Shown in pieces: positions 36,568 through 45,385 of a stretch of 64,000 bases of DNA. The DNA is taken from positions 168,713-232,712 of the forward strand of contig NZ_PYGK01000016.1 of the NCBI RefSeq assembly GCF_003014595.1. The letters are read 5' to 3'. Under the pieces are notes generated by a model. That model searched no databases. It had not been told where the DNA came from and worked only from the letters and a program-made list of their open reading frames with translations. Numbering within the stretch: position 1 is the stretch's first letter; every line of letters begins with the position of its first letter. The position numbers and the translations under genes are program-made. The stretch is from Chitinophaga ginsengisoli (GTDB lineage: Bacteria > Bacteroidota > Bacteroidia > Chitinophagales > Chitinophagaceae).

Positions 36568-36684
36568 CAGCTGGTCCTACTATGATATTTTAGTCGTACT
36601 TATAAGGATGTATTTCTATACTGAAGGTGCGATAAAGGCATTCCCTCTGATGCTTTAAGTCGATTCTATCAGCGTGGTAACGAT

Positions 36685-36915
36685 TCAACGGTGATGGTAA
36701 CAATAGCCGCAGGGGCGATTCTTGCCTAACGCTTTTGCTTCATCTACGGTAACAGAATCGATGCTGTGTGTGCATTGCTTCAGCCCCTGGCAATATCCTT
36801 TGTGGTAGGAGTAACTGGTGGGTGACTTGCAGATATACACTTTTGTAAACTTTATGGCGCTTAAGGAGATAAGGGCAAGGAACAGTATTGGGAGGATATG
36901 TAATTGTTTTTTCAT
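36685..36915 (-). CDS. Small exported or membrane-anchored protein with paired-cysteine motif
   Basis: 76 residues. One N-terminal hydrophobic segment (LPILFLALISLSAI) could be a signal anchor, followed by a compact domain with VYICKSPTSYSYHKGYCQG, CTHSIDSVTVDEAKALG and PCGYCY. The arrangement C-x-S...YH...C-GL..C...A...G...CGYC is one I recall in many tiny Bacteroidota proteins (unnamed family); the cysteines and histidines suggest a small metal- or disulfide-stabilised fold. Isolated gene, element B upstream in its gap, divergent from a YdeI-type gene. Confidence 0.8.
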   Translation of the reverse strand: MKKQLHILPILFLALISLSAIKFTKVYICKSPTSYSYHKGYCQGLKQCTHSIDSVTVDEAKALGKNRPCGYCYHHR

Positions 36916-37012
36916 AGTGGAGTATTATAGATGTAATATAAATACTTGCCAGCATATAGCATGAAGTATAAGTGTAAATATTTCTGTTTCTATTTCTGAA
37001 GTTGTAAATACG

Positions 37013-37044
37013 CTTGTGTAGTTAAATAACTACGCATATATTTG
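37013..37044 (+). promoter_or_regulatory. Promoter of the YdeI-like gene with embedded operator palindrome
   Basis: TATATTTG at 37037-37044 is an exact -7 element and TTG at 37014-37016 a -33 element with 20 bp between them. GTAGTTAAATAACTAC (37018-37033), a perfect inverted repeat (7-bp arms, 2-bp centre), fills the spacer. The promoter lies 36 bp before the start codon. Such spacer palindromes are typical binding sites of ArsR- or MarR-type repressors; no such regulator is encoded nearby. Confidence 0.75.
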
Positions 37045-37079
37045 CAGCAGTATATCCGTAGTTAATCAAAAATCATAGT

Positions 37080-37655
37080 ATGCATTCTAAAGTTGACGGC
37101 TACATCGGTAAATCCCAATGGGAGAAAGAACTGGAGAAATTGAGGGCGATTATTCTTGATTGTCAGCTGAATGAGGAATTCAAATGGGGAACACCTTGCT
37201 ATACGTATAATGGGAATAATGTAGTCCTGATACATACATTTAAAGAATACTGTGCGATCCTGTTTTTCAAGGGTGCTTTGTTAAGTGATCCGGAAGGAGT
37301 GCTGATCCAGCAAACAGAGAATACGCAGGCAACGCGTCAGATCAGGTTTACTGATGTAAAGGAAGTGGTGGGAATGGCGCGGGTGCTGAAGTCCTATATT
37401 TATGAGGCGATTGAAATAGAGAGAGCCGGTTTGAAGGTTGAATATAAAAAGACGACTGAGTTTGTTGTTGCTGAAGAGTTTCAAGAGAAATTAGATACTA
37501 ACCCTGTTTTGAAAACTGCTTTTGAAGCATTGACGCCGGGACGGCAACGTGCATATCTGCTTCATTTTTCTGCGCCTAAACAGTCCAAGACCCGGGTATC
37601 AAGGATCGAGAAATGTATGCCGCAAATCCTTGATGGGAAGGGGTTGATGGACTAG
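37080..37655 (+). CDS. YdeI/OmpD-associated-family protein with DUF1801 domain
   Basis: 191 residues, cytoplasmic. Residues 1-115 form a DUF1801-like fold (EFKWGTPCYTYNGNNVVLI, EYCAILFFKGALLSDP) and about 120-190 the YdeI C-terminal helical domain (LKTAFEALTPGRQRAYLLHF, RVSRIEKCMPQILDGKG). Members are common in soil bacteria and linked to metal or antimicrobial-peptide stress, with weak experimental support. Transcribed alone from a clear promoter with an operator-like palindrome, so probably inducible. Confidence 0.88.
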   Translation: MHSKVDGYIGKSQWEKELEKLRAIILDCQLNEEFKWGTPCYTYNGNNVVLIHTFKEYCAILFFKGALLSDPEGVLIQQTENTQATRQIRFTDVKEVVGMARVLKSYIYEAIEIERAGLKVEYKKTTEFVVAEEFQEKLDTNPVLKTAFEALTPGRQRAYLLHFSAPKQSKTRVSRIEKCMPQILDGKGLMD

Positions 37656-38094
37656 TTGATACTTCTGCGGAGACTGATGTCCGATCATATCAAGTTCGTT
37701 ACTTGTCCAAATTGGTGCTGATATATTTCCTGCGCTTGTCGTCGGGTTGCAGTCTCATTGCCTAATTTGTAATGTAAATCCGTCCAACAAACAATAGATT
37801 GATAATTGTTGAAACCAGCACGATTACTCCCTTTTTTGTAGCAATTGTAAATTCGAGATAGCCTGGCGCATGTGACCCTCATGACGGGATTTCCCCTAAC
37901 GGTATATCATTGTATTCCCTCAACGCAATAATGGCAGCTGATATCAGATAATAATGCTTTCCTCATGTTACGTTTGAAAGAACTTATGCAATGGAGGTTA
38001 ACGTCTGCCACCTCATTATGGAAGTTATAGATAAGCGCAGGCAATTTTAATCATGTAAAGTTTAGCTTTTTGAATCTAAAAAGCACTTATTATC
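37656..38094. other. Intergenic region, no gene seen
   Basis: 439 bases. A 65-codon minus-strand frame at 37685-37882 shows no family resemblance. TACGTTTG at 37969-37976 matches the -7 consensus and could serve the small secreted protein at 38095, although no good -33 element stands at the right distance. Confidence 0.5.
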
Positions 38095-38343
38095 ATGAAA
38101 AAGAAAGCAATGATGCTGCTTGTGGCTATTGGCTTGCTGGCATTAGCCGGCGGAGTAGTCGCATCTAAATCCAGACAAATAGTGATATTCTTTTCTGATG
38201 ATGGTTCCGGCGATTGTACGATCTTGATCCAGACTGCGCTTGCTACTACCACGCCTAATGCTCCGGGCGCTTTTCCGACAAGGATCTGGCCAACACGTAC
38301 TGCAGGTCTTTGTTCTTTCACATGGGTAAGAACAGTGCTCTGA
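38095..38343 (+). CDS. Small secreted peptide, unknown function
   Basis: 82 residues: a strong signal peptide (MMLLVAIGLLALAGGVVASK) and a mature part of about 58 residues with two cysteines (GDCTIL and GLCSFTW) able to form one disulfide, a Thr/Pro-rich centre and a hydrophobic aromatic end. It may be of the DUF6520-like small exported peptides of Chitinophagaceae (weak recollection). It has its own terminator 35 bp after the stop and precedes a GT39-like membrane protein. Confidence 0.7.
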   Translation: MKKKAMMLLVAIGLLALAGGVVASKSRQIVIFFSDDGSGDCTILIQTALATTTPNAPGAFPTRIWPTRTAGLCSFTWVRTVL

Positions 38344-38377
38344 CCGCGCTATTTGTCACCCAACAGTATGTTATTTT

Positions 38378-38410
38378 AAAGAGCTAATCTCTGTGGGTTA
38401 GCTCTTTTAT
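38378..38410 (+). terminator. Terminator after the small secreted peptide
   Basis: AAAGAGCTAA (38378-38387) pairs with TTAGCTCTTT (38398-38407); the stem is followed by TATGATATG. It stands 36 bp before the next start codon, so the two genes may still be linked by readthrough. Confidence 0.8.
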
Positions 38411-38442
38411 GATATGATATCATTGTACCTAACACGCAGGAA

Positions 38443-39864
38443 ATGTATAAGCACCGTTTAGCAGTAATAATAGTCGTAGCCCTTATTATCGTTGAGTTCA
38501 TCCTGTTTAAGCTACTTTATCCCTATGCTAATTTTTCTTCCGACTCCTATGTCTATATAAATGCAGCAGCCGCTAATTCGGATATTAATATATGGCCTAT
38601 TGGCTACTCAAAATTTCTCCGGGTGTTTGGTACGTTTATCCATAGTGATACGGCATTGGTCTTCTTTCAATACTTGTTCCTGGAGGCTGCTATCCTTTAT
38701 TTCCTGTTCACCATAATTGAGCTGCTTCGTCCTGCTAAAGCGGTTGTTTATATTCTTCTTAGTTTTCCTTTACTAAATCCGGTGTTCCTGTTTCTTGGCA
38801 ATTATGTTACAAGTGATGCGTTATTTACTGCATTGAGCTTTATCTGGTTGACGCAACTATTGTGGATGTTATATGAGTTTAAACCATTCTATCTGTTCAC
38901 ACATGCATTGGTATTGCTGGTAGCGTTCACCTTCCGTTATAATGCCTTGTATTATCCGTTTATTTCGGCGATGGTATTGATTGTATCCCGGCAGCGATGG
39001 CAGTTGAAAACTGTGGGCATTGCAATCATCTTCCTGCTGCCCGGTGTTTTTGTCTGGCATACCAGTAATCAATATTACAAGCTTACCGGTACCCGGCAGT
39101 TCTCTGCTTTTGGAGGATGGCAGTTAGCGGGTAATGCTATGTTCATGTATAGTCATGCATATAAAAATGATACAACAGCTGTACCGCTTCGATTTGCTGC
39201 TTTACATAGAGGAGTGGTCCGGCATATGGATTCTCTTAGTCATGTGAGGAGTAGGCCGGATGCTTACCTGAATGATTATTACTTATGGAATCCCAATAAT
39301 CCCCTGATCCAATATATGTTCGCTCAATCGGGGACGGATGCCAGTGCGCTTGACTTTAGAATATGGGCGCCGATGGCACCGCTACAGGGCGCGTATGGGG
39401 CGTACCTGATACGACGGCATCCAGGAGCTTATGCCAGGTATTATCTGTTGCCTAATACGATTAATTATTTCCTCCCTCCGTTGGAAGATCTGGGTATATA
39501 CAATATGAGGAAAGACTCCGTTAAGAAGGTGGAGCAAATCTGGTTTGACTATAAAAGCCAGCAAGTGAAAAGTTACTCAAAAGATGTAGGTATACTTTAT
39601 TTATTGCCGGTATTGGCATTCATTATACAGATCATCTTTTGGGGTACAATGGTTAGCTTCCTGCTGTTGAAAGGGCATAGGAAAGCAGATCAATTTTTCA
39701 ATGCTGCATTGGTGCTGGTAATTGTAATCTGGATAATCAATTTCGCTTTCAGTGTGTTGGCTTCTCCTATTATGTTGCGGTATCAACTTTTCCCCCTGGT
39801 GGTATTTTTTTCGTTTTCAGTATTGTTAGTCGAGCGGATATACAAAACAGCATGGGAGATCTAA
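38443..39864 (+). CDS. Polytopic membrane protein, GT39/ArnT-like glycosyltransferase candidate
   Basis: 473 residues with about ten membrane spans: one at 7-28, a series through residues 65-215 and a final group of three or four from about 395 to 470. A first loop with acidic DSYVYINAAA after the first span and the soluble loop at residues 220-390 match the layout of GT-C enzymes, which move sugars from polyprenyl-phosphate carriers to lipid A or other acceptors outside the membrane. A clear family motif beyond this is missing, so the assignment is tentative. Convergent with the S9 peptidase, nine bases apart. Confidence 0.7.
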   Translation: MYKHRLAVIIVVALIIVEFILFKLLYPYANFSSDSYVYINAAAANSDINIWPIGYSKFLRVFGTFIHSDTALVFFQYLFLEAAILYFLFTIIELLRPAKAVVYILLSFPLLNPVFLFLGNYVTSDALFTALSFIWLTQLLWMLYEFKPFYLFTHALVLLVAFTFRYNALYYPFISAMVLIVSRQRWQLKTVGIAIIFLLPGVFVWHTSNQYYKLTGTRQFSAFGGWQLAGNAMFMYSHAYKNDTTAVPLRFAALHRGVVRHMDSLSHVRSRPDAYLNDYYLWNPNNPLIQYMFAQSGTDASALDFRIWAPMAPLQGAYGAYLIRRHPGAYARYYLLPNTINYFLPPLEDLGIYNMRKDSVKKVEQIWFDYKSQQVKSYSKDVGILYLLPVLAFIIQIIFWGTMVSFLLLKGHRKADQFFNAALVLVIVIWIINFAFSVLASPIMLRYQLFPLVVFFSFSVLLVERIYKTAWEI

Positions 39865-39873
39865 ATACCGCTA

Positions 39874-42603
39874 TTACGGTACTTTTCCGCTATTATCAAG
39901 CTCCAGTCCCGTTTCAATGCCTTTCATCGCAGCGGGAACACCATTTACCATCCATTTAGGCGGCGGTGCATCTTTGAGGTAGTGGTCAAAGAATTGGGTG
40001 ATACGGATACTAAGATCGGCGGCTGGTTTACCCCATAGTCCATGGTTACAGTCGTCATACTGTAGCATCCACACCTTTTTTCCCAGGCGGCGTAGTCCTG
40101 TGAAAAATTCTACTACATTGGCAAAAGGGCATATGCCATCGTTGGTGGTATGCATCAAAAAAAGGGGAGTGGTTACTTTATCTGCTTCGAGAATGGGCGA
40201 ATTCTTTATATACTGATCCGGTATTTGCCAGAGCGATGCTCCCATGCGCATTTGTCCCAATTCATATACGCCCTGTACACTTTCTCCTGCTCCTGCCAAA
40301 GAGCCGTAGTGACTAATGAAGTTTGCCAGACCCGATGCGCTATAAGCTGCCGCAAACAGATTTGTATGTGTGACCAGGTAATTTGTTTGCGCACCTCCAA
40401 AACTGCAGCCCTGTATCCCCATTTTCTTTGGATTGACATATGGCAGACCGGCCATATAATTGGCCGCCGCTATGACTGTATTGTAGGTACTCTGCATGGG
40501 ATTGCCTACCGTAAAGTGAATATCGGGCGTGAACACCAGGTATCCATTGCTGACAAAGGACGGGATATTTATATTACAACCACCTGCCAGGTATTCCGGT
40601 TTTAAATAGGCATTTAACTCATCTGATTTTCTTTCATAATAGTAGAAGATGAGGGGGTATCGCTTGTTAGGATCGAAGTTCTCCGGCTTGTATAATATTC
40701 CCTGCGTAGTTTGTCCATCCAGCGTTTGGAAGGTATGCAGTGTTGTTGTATACCAGTTGTAGCCTTTTTCAGGATGGAGATCGCTTAGCCTGGTAAATGT
40801 CCTGAAATTGGTCGTGCTGAAGTAATTGGGCGACTCAGCAGCACTCATGCGTTTCACAATGTATGTTGTTGTGTTGAGTGCTTTAAGCGGTGAAAAGCCG
40901 GTGCCGGCAGGTAGATAAGGATTGTTGGTGATGCTGTAAATATATGGGCCGACAGTCAATGAATCCGGATCTCCCTTCTTGTTCAACGCTTTGCTATAAA
41001 ATCCGTTGTGTTTGTTATCAAGGTTAAAAGCGGTTAAGATAAGGGGCTCATTATTCGTGAGGGCTTCACCGGCATCATTTTCCAATGCCAGATAGAATAT
41101 AGTGTTATGCAGGCGGCCATATCCATTGGTGAGATTAACCGGTGGTTTTATACACAGAGGATCGATCTGCCAGATGTCACGCTGATCATAAATGAGCACA
41201 GTTGCATCCTGCTGTAGCCAGCCCGCTATGCCTCTGGCCTCACTGGAAGCATCCGGAAAATCGTTGCTGTAATATCCTGACCAGGAAACGGCTATGCCCT
41301 GGGTAATATTCCGGATGGTGCCAGTAGCTATTTCATAACTGAAATAATTCTTTTGTGCAGGGTCGTAATACAGCAGATATTTCCCGGCAGGAGAAATGTT
41401 GACTGCCAGGTAATCGTTCAACACTGTGATGTGTTTCCTTAGCCCGTTTTTAACGAATACCAGGTACCAGCTTTTGCGGGCAGCTACGTTCCAGTTTGAT
41501 TCACCATTGCCAGCATTACCTGTGGTATGGGTAAGCAGTATCACTTCGTCTTTTTCGTTATTGCAGGGCAATGAGGCTGTCCGGTCGCCGGCTTGCTCAA
41601 GACGTATTACTTTGTGATCGTGGATCGGGATGACAGCTGAATAATTGCGGGAATAGTTTAGCTCCTGTAATTGCTGGGATTGCAATTTCTCATCTGCGTA
41701 GCTCCATACGTTTACCCTTACCGCGTTTGGATCGGGGATACGTGCAGGTTTATCCTTTTCTTTCAGACTGATAAACAAATGGCGACCGTCCTTACTAAAG
41801 TGCTGAATGTTGTCCAATTGCAAATTGCTATCTATACCCGGCGTCCGATCATCCGCCAGCAAAATAGCATTGTTTGTTCCTGCTTTATAATACCAGCAGG
41901 AAGTGTTTACGCGGCCATTTATCCTGCTTCCGGAGGTAAAGGCAAGTTGCATGCTGCGGCTATCGAAGACGATATTTCCTGCTTTGGTGCCTTGCCAGAT
42001 AGTAGTAATGTTATCATCAGCAAGCTGCATCCAGTGTAGAGACTGCATTGCTGCACTGTCTTTTTTTGATGTTGTTTGCAGTAATAAAACCGCACCATCA
42101 TTACTGAAGAAATAATCCGTTACAGCATGATAGATCTTTCGTTTACCTGTTGCTAAATCGCGCACTACCAATCTTGTCTCCGGAGTTTTCAACTGATAGG
42201 CTAACCATTGGCCTGAGAGTTTAAATGAAGATACGGGAGGTAGATATTCGATGTCGGGGCTGCCTAAAGTAACGATACATAAACTGTCTCCGGCGGTAGT
42301 ATAAATAGCAAACCGGCTATCGGAAGTCATGTGGGTATAAAGCACATCCTGCCCTCCGGGAATTTCCATTTTCCAGCTACCGTTGGTCGCCTGTAGTACC
42401 AGGGTCTGACTGCCTGCCGGCTGGTTTTCAATGGTATATATCACATATTTTCCATTGTTACTGATACTAGCGCCTGCGAGCGAGGGCCATTTATTATATA
42501 CACTGGTATCAATGGGGGGCTTTGTAAGGGGAGGTTCCGGCGCTTGTGCCGTCAGGAGGGAACATCGGAGTGACAGAAGGAGAGTAATCAACAAGTGTTT
42601 CAT
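39874..42603 (-). CDS. S9-family (prolyl oligopeptidase type) secreted peptidase
   Basis: 909 residues with a signal peptide (LITLLLSLRCSLLTAQ). Residues about 30-600 form a beta-propeller (many NGKYVIYTI-, GRHLFISL-type blades). The alpha/beta-hydrolase domain follows: YPLIFYYYERKS, GIQGCSFGGAQ with Ser near 732, HTTNDGICPF with Asp near 820 and CNHGLWG with His near 850. These are dipeptidyl- or oligopeptidases of the periplasm that cut short peptides. Single-gene unit. The nucleophile motif GCSFGG has Cys before Ser, slightly unusual (GxSxGG usually has Trp, Tyr or Gly there). Confidence 0.93.
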   Translation of the reverse strand: MKHLLITLLLSLRCSLLTAQAPEPPLTKPPIDTSVYNKWPSLAGASISNNGKYVIYTIENQPAGSQTLVLQATNGSWKMEIPGGQDVLYTHMTSDSRFAIYTTAGDSLCIVTLGSPDIEYLPPVSSFKLSGQWLAYQLKTPETRLVVRDLATGKRKIYHAVTDYFFSNDGAVLLLQTTSKKDSAAMQSLHWMQLADDNITTIWQGTKAGNIVFDSRSMQLAFTSGSRINGRVNTSCWYYKAGTNNAILLADDRTPGIDSNLQLDNIQHFSKDGRHLFISLKEKDKPARIPDPNAVRVNVWSYADEKLQSQQLQELNYSRNYSAVIPIHDHKVIRLEQAGDRTASLPCNNEKDEVILLTHTTGNAGNGESNWNVAARKSWYLVFVKNGLRKHITVLNDYLAVNISPAGKYLLYYDPAQKNYFSYEIATGTIRNITQGIAVSWSGYYSNDFPDASSEARGIAGWLQQDATVLIYDQRDIWQIDPLCIKPPVNLTNGYGRLHNTIFYLALENDAGEALTNNEPLILTAFNLDNKHNGFYSKALNKKGDPDSLTVGPYIYSITNNPYLPAGTGFSPLKALNTTTYIVKRMSAAESPNYFSTTNFRTFTRLSDLHPEKGYNWYTTTLHTFQTLDGQTTQGILYKPENFDPNKRYPLIFYYYERKSDELNAYLKPEYLAGGCNINIPSFVSNGYLVFTPDIHFTVGNPMQSTYNTVIAAANYMAGLPYVNPKKMGIQGCSFGGAQTNYLVTHTNLFAAAYSASGLANFISHYGSLAGAGESVQGVYELGQMRMGASLWQIPDQYIKNSPILEADKVTTPLFLMHTTNDGICPFANVVEFFTGLRRLGKKVWMLQYDDCNHGLWGKPAADLSIRITQFFDHYLKDAPPPKWMVNGVPAAMKGIETGLELDNSGKVP

Positions 42604-42766
42604 TACAATACATTTTAAGCATATGTTGAATCCTTGTAAGAGGGGCTATGATGCTGTGTAGCAGTCTGTAGGGCTTATAAGTATTGTAATTTCAGTATAT
42701 CTGCTGCAATGTGCTTACAGCCTGTACAACCCCTATTGGGAGCTGCTTTCAGGGAGGAAATAATGA

Positions 42767-42802
42767 GAAGGGCTACTTATTGTTGAAAATAAGTAACCCT
42801 TC
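42767..42802 (-). terminator. Terminator after the GH43 gene
   Basis: GAAGGGCTACTTATT (42767-42781) pairs with AATAAGTAACCCTTC (42788-42802) with one mismatch. Read on the minus strand it lies 19 bases past the GH43 stop and is followed by TCATTATTTCC. Confidence 0.8.
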
Positions 42803-42820
42803 AGCTATACTATCAACCAA

Positions 42821-43846
42821 TCAATTACCTGTTATTCCACTCAACTTCCACTCATCTTTCCATTGTACGTGTGGCATGCCTTCCGGATTGAATATCAGCG
42901 GCAGCCATATATAGCGTGATATTTCGAGGTCATTCTTATTCCACCTGTCTGCCATAAAGATGAAGGCGCCTGTTTCTCCAGGTACGGGCAGTACAAACGT
43001 ACTCTGTGCATGAAAGGTACTATCAGCATCTGTGCCCCGGCAGGGATTGTCATGTTCTGTCCAGGTGCCCATAATACTATCTGCTACTGCATAAGAAGCT
43101 GCATTGGGCGACCAGCCGGTACAACCGGATGTGAACAGGTAAAAGCGGCTGTTGTATTTGCATACCGCCGGCGCTTCCCTGGCGCGTTGCACCAGTATGC
43201 GGTGATCGTTGGTGGTATGTGACAGGTAGTCGTCTGTCAGTTCACAGATGTGCATGGTCTGGTTCTCTTCTGATGAATAGAAGTGATAGGCCTTGCCATC
43301 GTCGTCCTGGAAGATGGTCATGTCTCTGGCCATATTCCCGTTGGGCCTTTCACTGCGGATATAGCGGAAAGGACCTTCTGGTTTGTCGCCCACGGCTACG
43401 CCTGCACGAGCGTAGCTGTAGTCCTGAGAATCGATATGCATCCACATGACGAATTTGCCTGTCTTTTTGTTATAGATCACCTTAGGTCTTTCTATTACCT
43501 TGCTGATGTGTAAGTCTGCCGTGCTATCGTTTTTATCAGGCGCGAGGGCGACACTTTCATATTTCCAATGCAGCAAATCTTTCGATGAGTAGCAGGACAC
43601 GCCTCCTGCATTTACGCGGTTGTTCTCCCAGTTGGAGCCTGGCACTCTCCATGTATCACCTTTCTTTATTTCACCGTACCAATACCAGGTACCTGCGTAG
43701 TACAACATACCGCCACCGTGTGCATTTATCGGGTTACCATCTGTATCTGTCCATACCGCTCCCGGCACAATGGGCGGCTGCTCCTGGGCAAAGCCTGTCA
43801 TAGATGCGGCTATCATCAACATCGTTAACGCCGTAATTATTTTCAT
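42821..43846 (-). CDS. GH43-family glycoside hydrolase, galactanase/arabinosidase-like
   Basis: 341 residues with a signal peptide (MLMIAASMTGFAQ). Single five-bladed propeller: INAHGGGMLYYAGTWYWYGE at the start, FVMWMHIDS and ARDMTIFQDDDGKAYHFYSSE in the middle, REAPAVCKY (conserved acidic Glu) and HAQSTFVLPV toward the end. The INAHGGG start is typical of the GH43 subfamilies 24 and 34, which contain exo-beta-galactanases and alpha-arabinofuranosidases. Acts in the periplasm or at the surface on side chains of pectin or arabinogalactan (inference). Last gene of its operon; the susD stop lies four bases upstream. Confidence 0.88.
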   Translation of the reverse strand: MKIITALTMLMIAASMTGFAQEQPPIVPGAVWTDTDGNPINAHGGGMLYYAGTWYWYGEIKKGDTWRVPGSNWENNRVNAGGVSCYSSKDLLHWKYESVALAPDKNDSTADLHISKVIERPKVIYNKKTGKFVMWMHIDSQDYSYARAGVAVGDKPEGPFRYIRSERPNGNMARDMTIFQDDDGKAYHFYSSEENQTMHICELTDDYLSHTTNDHRILVQRAREAPAVCKYNSRFYLFTSGCTGWSPNAASYAVADSIMGTWTEHDNPCRGTDADSTFHAQSTFVLPVPGETGAFIFMADRWNKNDLEISRYIWLPLIFNPEGMPHVQWKDEWKLSGITGN

Positions 43847-43850
43847 ACTA

Positions 43851-45362
43851 TCAGAGGTTTGAATTTAGTTGCTGATCGCCGATTGGTATTGGGGCCCAGT
43901 AAAAAGTATGTGTGGCGTCATCAGGAATATTCTTCAGTGGTTCTTCTGATGCATCCCTGTCTGAGTTAGCCTTCTTTACAGTTTCTGTACGTATCAGATC
44001 ATACCAGCGTGCTGCAGGTTCTACGCCCGCAAACTCCCAGCCTCTCTCTGCAATCACTGAATCGCGGAAGGCTGATTGTGATAGTCCGGCAACGAGATCT
44101 GATAGCCCGGCCCTTTTCCTGACAAGGTTAATAGCAGCATAGGCAGTAGCATCTGCGGAGGCTGACATCGCCTGCGCTTCAGCGTATGTCAGTAATACTT
44201 CTGCATAGCGGATGATAGGAACGGTGTGGCTGCCTATCCAGTTGTTGTTTACATGGTTCGTTGGATTAAAGGCATCGTCATCGCGGAACTTGAAGAAGTA
44301 AGGATGTTTATGCTGTACTTTGGTCCAGTCAACGGCATTGTTAGGATCATTGTTCAGAAAATATACCATCTGGTAAGTAGCATCTTTCCTCGGACCAGCA
44401 GGGAATTTCTTGTAGAAATTGATCTCTGCATAACCATCGCCCCAGCCGCCTTCATCATCGGGCGCATAAGCGTTTGGAGTAAGCATATTATAGTTTTCCC
44501 AGGCCCAACCGGAAACATTGACGTTATAGTAGCAACCGAATACTGTTTCATGGTTGAACTTACCTGTTTTCTTCCACAGATCGGCAAAGTTGGTCTGGAG
44601 GTCATATCCCCAGGTAGCCTTGTTGTCAATTACTTCCTTCGCTTTTGCGGCAGCCAGTGCGTATTTGTCTGTTTGTTTCAGCGGCCAGCCTGCCATGGTC
44701 AGGTATACGTTAGCCAGCAACGCTTTTGCTGAACCGCGGGTAGGTGGGATATCTACGCCGCTCTGTTTTTTGGTACCATCCCAGCCATCAGGCAGCATGG
44801 TTTCTGCTTTCTGCAGGTCAGCGACTATCAGTGTATAAATATCAGAAGGTGCTGCTTTTGTTCTCGTGTAGTCGACCTTGTTATCTGTGATCAAAGGTAC
44901 AGGACCCCAGGTGCGGGTCAGGAAGAAGTAACTCAGTGCCCGGAAAAAGTAGGCTTGTCCTGCGGCCTGGTTACGGGCATCTTCTGTTGCCCCGGTGGCG
45001 TTCTGATAGTTATTGATCAGCGAATTGGCAGATTTAATAGTTGAATAGAGATAACTCCACCAGTTGGTCATACGGTCGTTCGACGAGTTAGCCTGATAGG
45101 TATCAAAATCAGAATAAGAGATCTTGTTACCGGCGCGGGCTACGGTGATGTCATCTCCGCCCCAGAGGGTAGAGAAGCCGGCGGACTGATTGAAGGCACC
45201 GTTCAGTTGCGTATAGAGCCCGATAGCGGCCATATTCAGGTCGTCGGATGTTTTATAGAAATTATCCGGTGTCAGATTGCTTCTTGGGTCTTCCTTCAGG
45301 AAATCCTTACTGCAGGCGGTAAAGAGCAAAAGCAGCAGCGGAGCGATTTTATGTAGTTTCAT
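43851..45362 (-). CDS. SusD/RagB-family lipoprotein (GH43 locus)
   Basis: About 503 residues from ATG at 45362, which starts MKLHKIAPLLLLLFTAC with a proper lipobox; the frame can be extended to 45386, overlapping the susC stop. The protein shows DFLKEDPRSNLTPDNFYKT, the TPR-like core (AGQAYFFRALSYFFLTRTWG), the RYAEVLLTYAEAQAM segment, NLVRKRAGL, ERGWEFAGVEPAARWYDLI and the terminal HTFYWAPIPIGDQQLNSN. Partner of the SusC encoded just upstream; binds the substrate of the GH43 enzyme. Confidence 0.94.
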   Translation of the reverse strand: MKLHKIAPLLLLLFTACSKDFLKEDPRSNLTPDNFYKTSDDLNMAAIGLYTQLNGAFNQSAGFSTLWGGDDITVARAGNKISYSDFDTYQANSSNDRMTNWWSYLYSTIKSANSLINNYQNATGATEDARNQAAGQAYFFRALSYFFLTRTWGPVPLITDNKVDYTRTKAAPSDIYTLIVADLQKAETMLPDGWDGTKKQSGVDIPPTRGSAKALLANVYLTMAGWPLKQTDKYALAAAKAKEVIDNKATWGYDLQTNFADLWKKTGKFNHETVFGCYYNVNVSGWAWENYNMLTPNAYAPDDEGGWGDGYAEINFYKKFPAGPRKDATYQMVYFLNNDPNNAVDWTKVQHKHPYFFKFRDDDAFNPTNHVNNNWIGSHTVPIIRYAEVLLTYAEAQAMSASADATAYAAINLVRKRAGLSDLVAGLSQSAFRDSVIAERGWEFAGVEPAARWYDLIRTETVKKANSDRDASEEPLKNIPDDATHTFYWAPIPIGDQQLNSNL

Positions 45363-45385
45363 TTTGTACGTGTTTAATGTGATCA

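Noticed and set aside
37685..37882. 65-codon minus-strand frame
   Set aside because: No recognisable motif, no promoter or conserved neighbour; likely chance frame in the gap.
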